A stretch of 64,000 nt of DNA from Lytechinus variegatus (lineage: Eukaryota > Echinodermata > Echinoidea > Temnopleuroida > Toxopneustidae). How positions within the stretch are numbered: position 1 is the stretch's first letter; every line of letters begins with the position of its first letter. Below, piece by piece: positions 59,656-64,000 of this stretch. Under the pieces are notes generated by a model. The model searched no databases. It was not told the origin of the DNA and saw only the letters and a list, made by a program, of their open reading frames with translations. The stretch lies in NCBI RefSeq assembly GCF_018143015.1, contig NC_054755.1, positions 12,874,124 through 12,938,123 of the forward strand, in the 5' to 3' direction. A program made the position numbers and the translations under genes.

Positions 59656-60589
59656 TAGTACTAGTACTTGTACTAGTATATTCAGAAAAAAAGAAGGTGA
59701 TATAAGTTGCCCTCATGCTATTACAATTACGTGATTATCTAACATTCAACTGAGCTTGTTTAAAGGGCAATTCAACACTTCAATGACATAAATGGTAGTA
59801 ACTTGGGGTACCCTAACCCTAAAAAAAGTTGGTAATTTTGTTGAATTGTTGAATTTTTAAAATTCTGTACGGGTGCACTGAGTTACCAAAGAGTTTGCAA
59901 TTATTTTGGTGTGATTTTTTTCACCATTCATTCATGACAAATGTTCTTGTGAAAAATCTGTCAACTCCTGTATTTTTCTCCAATTCATTCTTGTTAAGAG
60001 TAATTATTTTGTTATTTACCTGTTGTGGATCCTCTACTTTTCAAGCCACTGACTTTCCTAGATTCTCACATGTTCAATGTATATGTCTATTTATGTGATT
60101 TTTACCTAATGATTAAATTGAATTGAATTGAAATTATCGATATTACTTCATGCCGATTTGAGAAAGAGCTTGAGCTGGCTTGGTTATAATGACACTATCA
60201 GCTTTCTCCTTGCTACCTGTGTCGATCCCCTTTTATTAATAAAAAAAAAGAATCCCCCAAATCCTGTATTTTACGATCATGCTTTTTTTTTCAGCTTTCT
60301 TGGTCTTGAAATCTGTCTTTTAGGTCCTTTCCCTTTAAGTAAATCTCTGTTTCCACCATTACCTTAGCCACCAATGGAATTTTCTAGGTTTGAAAGTCTA
60401 ACAGTAACAATGTCGATGACACAATGTTTATGTTTTTTTCTTAAGAAGAGGAATGGGTACGTGCAATAAAATCAAGTTCTGATTTAGCCGTGGGATGTAG
60501 GAGCTAACGCTTTAATGTGCGCTAGCCACTATAGTGCGTTTGTGATCGTAAGCGCTAGCAAACGCGAACATAGCACAGTTGCACACCAT
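59656..60589. other. 3' flank of the PLP enzyme gene
   Basis: A LINE-like tail, AATTGAATTGAATTGAAA, ends near 60132. AATAAA at 60465-60470 could serve as a polyadenylation signal. No further coding frame. Confidence 0.4.
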
Positions 60590-60900
60590 GGCTCATATGC
60601 TGATAGCAGGTTTAACTTACACTCAGGTTTAAAGTTGTGGTTTTAGTATGGATAGCCAATTGTTACATACATCACTAACAGTATAGATATCATACTTCAG
60701 CTCATTTGGCTCTCAAATCATTCATAATTGTCTAGGAAGTATAAATAGATGATTGTCTTCACCATCGATGAATCAGGAAAGAGCACAGTAAACATATGAA
60801 ACATACAACTTAATAAAAATTTTGATACTTTTGGCTTCCCATACTGAAACCACAACTCTAAAACTGAGTTTAAGTTAAACCTGCTACCAGAATACGGGCC
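60590..60900. mobile_element. MITE with about 60-bp inverted repeats, copy 2
   Basis: Same element as 1711-2020 and the same orientation, with more wear at the left tip. It shares ATTCATAATTGTCTAGGAAG and CACCATCGATGAATCAGGAA. CAT lies on both flanks. Confidence 0.85.
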
Positions 60901-61221
60901 CATGTATAGTAACACTGGCTATGAACTTGCACGGCATTGTAATCGAATGGATTTGAGATGGCGCTGCACAATCATGTTTTACACTATATTATAAATGAGT
61001 CCTCTGTTGTGGATAGTTGACCATTAATAATATAGCATGCCCAACCACAGCAACAGGCATCGGTTTGACGCACTGACAAAAGCGCGCATCAGCAATGGAC
61101 ATTTTTTTAATATACATTGTAAATTAAGTGTAATTTGTAGAGGAAATATGTGTAAACAATGGGCTCAACTTATGCCAGTGGTTTTCCAAACCACCTTAGT
61201 GAATTAAGCCGTTTGCAGTTC

Positions 61222-62117
61222 TACTGTCCCATGCACTGTATTTGGTGTTGTAATCGTGAGAAACGATAGATATATTTGTATTGATGAAATGTATTAAGCC
61301 AATGCCTGCACCATTGTGGTACTTATGTATGTATTAAGCAAATGTATCAATCCAGTTTAGCCATTTACTGTACTACGGTCTCGTGCACCGAGTTTGTTGT
61401 AATTGTGAGAAACCAAAGAATTCAGTGGGCCTCATCAAAAAGTCACTGTTATTCCGATGCATTTTCAACCTTGTCATGACCAAATGTGTGTGATTTATTG
61501 TGCTTTGATTATTTAAGCTGAAATTTCCTTAATTAAGCCAATGCTTGCACCATTGTCGCGTACCTATTTATGTATTAGGCAAATGTATCAATCCAGTTAA
61601 GCCATTTACTCAGGGTTCCCACAGCCATGGAAAATCCTGGAAAAATTTGTAGTCATGGAAAGTCAGGGAATTTGGAAAATTTGTGAAAAGTCATGGAATT
61701 GCATTTATCTTTTGGCTATTGCAGCCTTCCAGTTGTTGTGTCTCGCAACTCTCATACTCATACTATCATAATTGGTGTTCATCATTTCCATTTTTCGCAG
61801 TATTGTGACATCCCAAATTCTACATAACTCCCGAGGCGTCACGGGAAGCCATGGAAAGCAGCAATTCATTCATGGAAAAAGTCATGGAATTCTGTTTTCA
61901 AATTTCTATGGGAACCCTGTTTACTGTACTCCTGCACCAAGTTAAGTGTTGTAATTGTTAGAAACCAAAGAATTCAGTGGGCCTTGTCATACATCGTACT
62001 CCACTTGTGAACTCCAATTATTAAGAAGTCGCTGTTGTTCCCATGAATTGTCTACCTCGTCATGACCAAATGTGTGTGATTTATTGTGTTTTTATTATTT
62101 AAGCTGAAATTTCCTCG
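61222..62117. repeat. About 239-bp tandem duplication
   Basis: At least two full units: the phrase GCAAATGTATCAATCCAGTT occurs near 61338 and 61579, and GAAACCAAAGAATTCAGTGG near 61409 and again after the inserted MITE near 61960. GACCAAATGTGTGTGATTTA is also doubled. A partial third unit begins about 61222. Confidence 0.8.
61611..61919. mobile_element. hAT-like MITE, CAGGGTTCCCACAG type
   Basis: Ends CAGGGTTCCCACAG and ATGGGAACCCTG; the interior has CATGGAAAATCCTGGAAAA and GTCATGGAATT words. Flanks CATTTACT and TGTTTACT (counting the last TG) suggest an 8-bp duplication. It splits the second 239-bp unit. Confidence 0.8.
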
Positions 62118-63348
62118 GTTTATTATTTGTATGATAGCTGTACGGTTGGTTCCATGACATTTACTCTGGCGACAATTGCTCGGCTGTGGATTCCACACAC
62201 TAATGGAATAACCAACTTCAACCAGGATTTAACACTATACCCTATACTAAACCTAACATAACACCCTATTGCAACCCTAACTCTATATCTTAGACGAAAT
62301 AAAGCCTGGAGCTATTGTCGCCGGAGCAAATGTCGTGTCACCATAAGCTCAGCTCACTGTTGCCAAGTCACTCCCTTCTTTACGACTGAAATAAAAATGG
62401 TAGAATCAGGTTTATCTATCAAATGATAGTCCAAACAAGGAGGAAGGAAGATATGGATTATCTCAGTATTTTCTGTCTCCATATTTACTCTTCTATGTAT
62501 ATTCACTAGATTTGTGAATGTTTTATAAATGTTTTTAGATTTGTTTTTTTAAATATCTGAAATTTGGAAGCAAAGTCTATTTATCTAAGTATCTTTGTGT
62601 GGGATTTAGGCATATAAAATATGTACTGTGTTATGAGTTTTGTTATTCCAATCATCATTCACAAAGTGGGTTGTCTGCACCATTTTGGTAGCTAGGGCAA
62701 AGTTGCAATCTATGCACTTCATAATACACATGCCCTCAACGTTCATTATCATGAGAGGCTTATATGGGTCGACCACTTTATTCCTAATAAATAAAACTAT
62801 AAAAGTAAATCGAATTTGCAAAACAACTTACTTTGTTTGTGGTTGTAATTTTTGTGGAATATTTGAATGGATTTCAGATGAAATTGCACAGAAAGATGAG
62901 AGATCATGTGGGTAATGCAGGCAAGGGAAGAGACAGAAAGAGAGAGAGAGAGGAGGGGAGAGAGGGATTTGGAGAGACAGTATATCGTCAACATCATCAT
63001 TACCATTATCATCACCATCACCATCATCATCGTTATCATCATTTCTCGAATAGACTGCACAAGTCAACCATCCATTAGTAATCGCCTAACTCAAAGCATG
63101 TCAGACCAGAATATGCAAAACATGTGTTTATAAAAATATTTTTTACATCAAATTTCGCCCAAGTGAAACAGATTTCTGTGTCTAGGGCAAAGTCGCATCT
63201 ACTTCCTTGCCGATGAAGCACATGTTTTTTCATACCTCCTCATGACAAAGTGTCCCCTCCACTTTTACTTCTTTCTTTGACATAGTTAGTTGTTCCCTTG
63301 AGATGTAACTCGCTAACATTGACTTACTAAGTTTGTCCCTTGACTTAT
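62118..63348. other. Spacer
   Basis: A GA-rich tract at about 62935-62970 and (ATC)n at 62985-63045 are the only recognised features. Confidence 0.5.
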
Positions 63349-63512
63349 GCAAGGAATTAATCCTGCTGGGTACCCATTCACCTCACCTGGGTCGAGTGCA
63401 GCATAGTGTGGATAAATTTCTTGCTGAAGTAAAACACTCCATGGTTATGATTCGAACCCACGACCCTCTGTTTGAAAGGCAAGAGTCAGAACCACTAGAC
63501 CACAATGCGCCC
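63349..63512 (-). mobile_element. tRNA-derived SINE, reversed
   Basis: The reverse of the 9745 family: CACCTGGGTCGAGTGCAGC, TTTCTTGCTGAAG, then the head with box B (GATTCGAACCCACGACC reversed) and box A (CCACTAGACCACAATGCGC reversed). The remaining 63513-64000 shows nothing. Confidence 0.8.
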
Positions 63513-64000
63513 GCGATATGCCTATGCCTATTCTATAAAGTCAAATTTCACAAAAGTCTTGAACTATATCTGTGATTGTGCAAGATTTGACTTTCCAATT
63601 CTACATCAACACAAAGACAAAGTCACTAACAATGAAAAGACAGAGATTACCTAATCACATTAGTTACATATTTTAATTACATTTGAATGTAGATACTATC
63701 AACAGAAATACAAGACATAATTTACATCTACATGAAAAACAAATGAAAAGACCATCTATTTTAAACCAATTCAGAAGATAATAAGCATAGTACAAAATGA
63801 AGTCAGTTATAATGTATTTCAGTATGATAGTGTCATAGGGTCATAGTAAAGCATTTTTTAGAATGGATGAACGAAATAATTATAAAGAAGTAAATGACTG
63901 TATTGGGGGTTTATAGAGAAAAGGGTAGTCCAATGATTTGAAACTAATAATATTTGATGATTAATTCCCCCATTTCTATCTTAAAATTTGATTTAAGTAC

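Overview
The window is nuclear DNA from an animal. Its genes are split into short exons by GT-AG introns (one is GC-AG), and it is AT-rich and crowded with tRNA-headed SINEs, MITEs, microsatellites and LINE scraps. The LTR element has the integrase-before-RT order known from deuterostomes, and the repeat style (hAT-like pieces carrying GCGAGCGCGAAGCGCG, palindromic MITEs) suggests an echinoderm, most likely a sea urchin or relative. The species is inferred, not proven.

Layout. 1-2632: last three exons of a plus-strand gene ending in a BRCT domain, best read as DNA ligase III. 2633-6374: 3' UTR and spacer with an hAT-type MITE. 6375-14434: a complete seven-exon agmatinase/guanidino-acid hydrolase gene (365 aa), with a 1.2-kb hAT-like element, a large hairpin array and SINEs in its introns. 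14435-20887: spacer with a SINE, MITEs, TCA microsatellites, a decayed LINE and a nested pair of TTAA palindromic MITEs. 20888-22915: complete three-exon PACRG (243 aa). 22916-31665: spacer with MITEs and LINE tails. 33824-31666 (minus): complete three-exon single-domain rhodanese (131 aa). 33825-43596: repeat-rich spacer. 43597-59335: complete nine-exon PLP enzyme of the D-cysteine desulfhydrase/ACC deaminase family (378 aa); its third intron carries an antisense, young-looking LTR retrotransposon (46778-53636). 59336-64000: 3' flank with SINEs, a MITE and a 239-bp tandem duplication.

The host genes show no shared pathway. Two of them (rhodanese and D-cysteine desulfhydrase) handle sulfur and face each other with divergent 5' ends about 10 kb apart; a functional link is only speculation. 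The most notable items are the Gmr1-type retrotransposon, the GC-AG intron in the agmatinase gene, the TTCGTTAATCCGAA hairpin array and the nested TTAA MITEs. I found no clearly undescribed system and no RNA genes beyond SINE heads.
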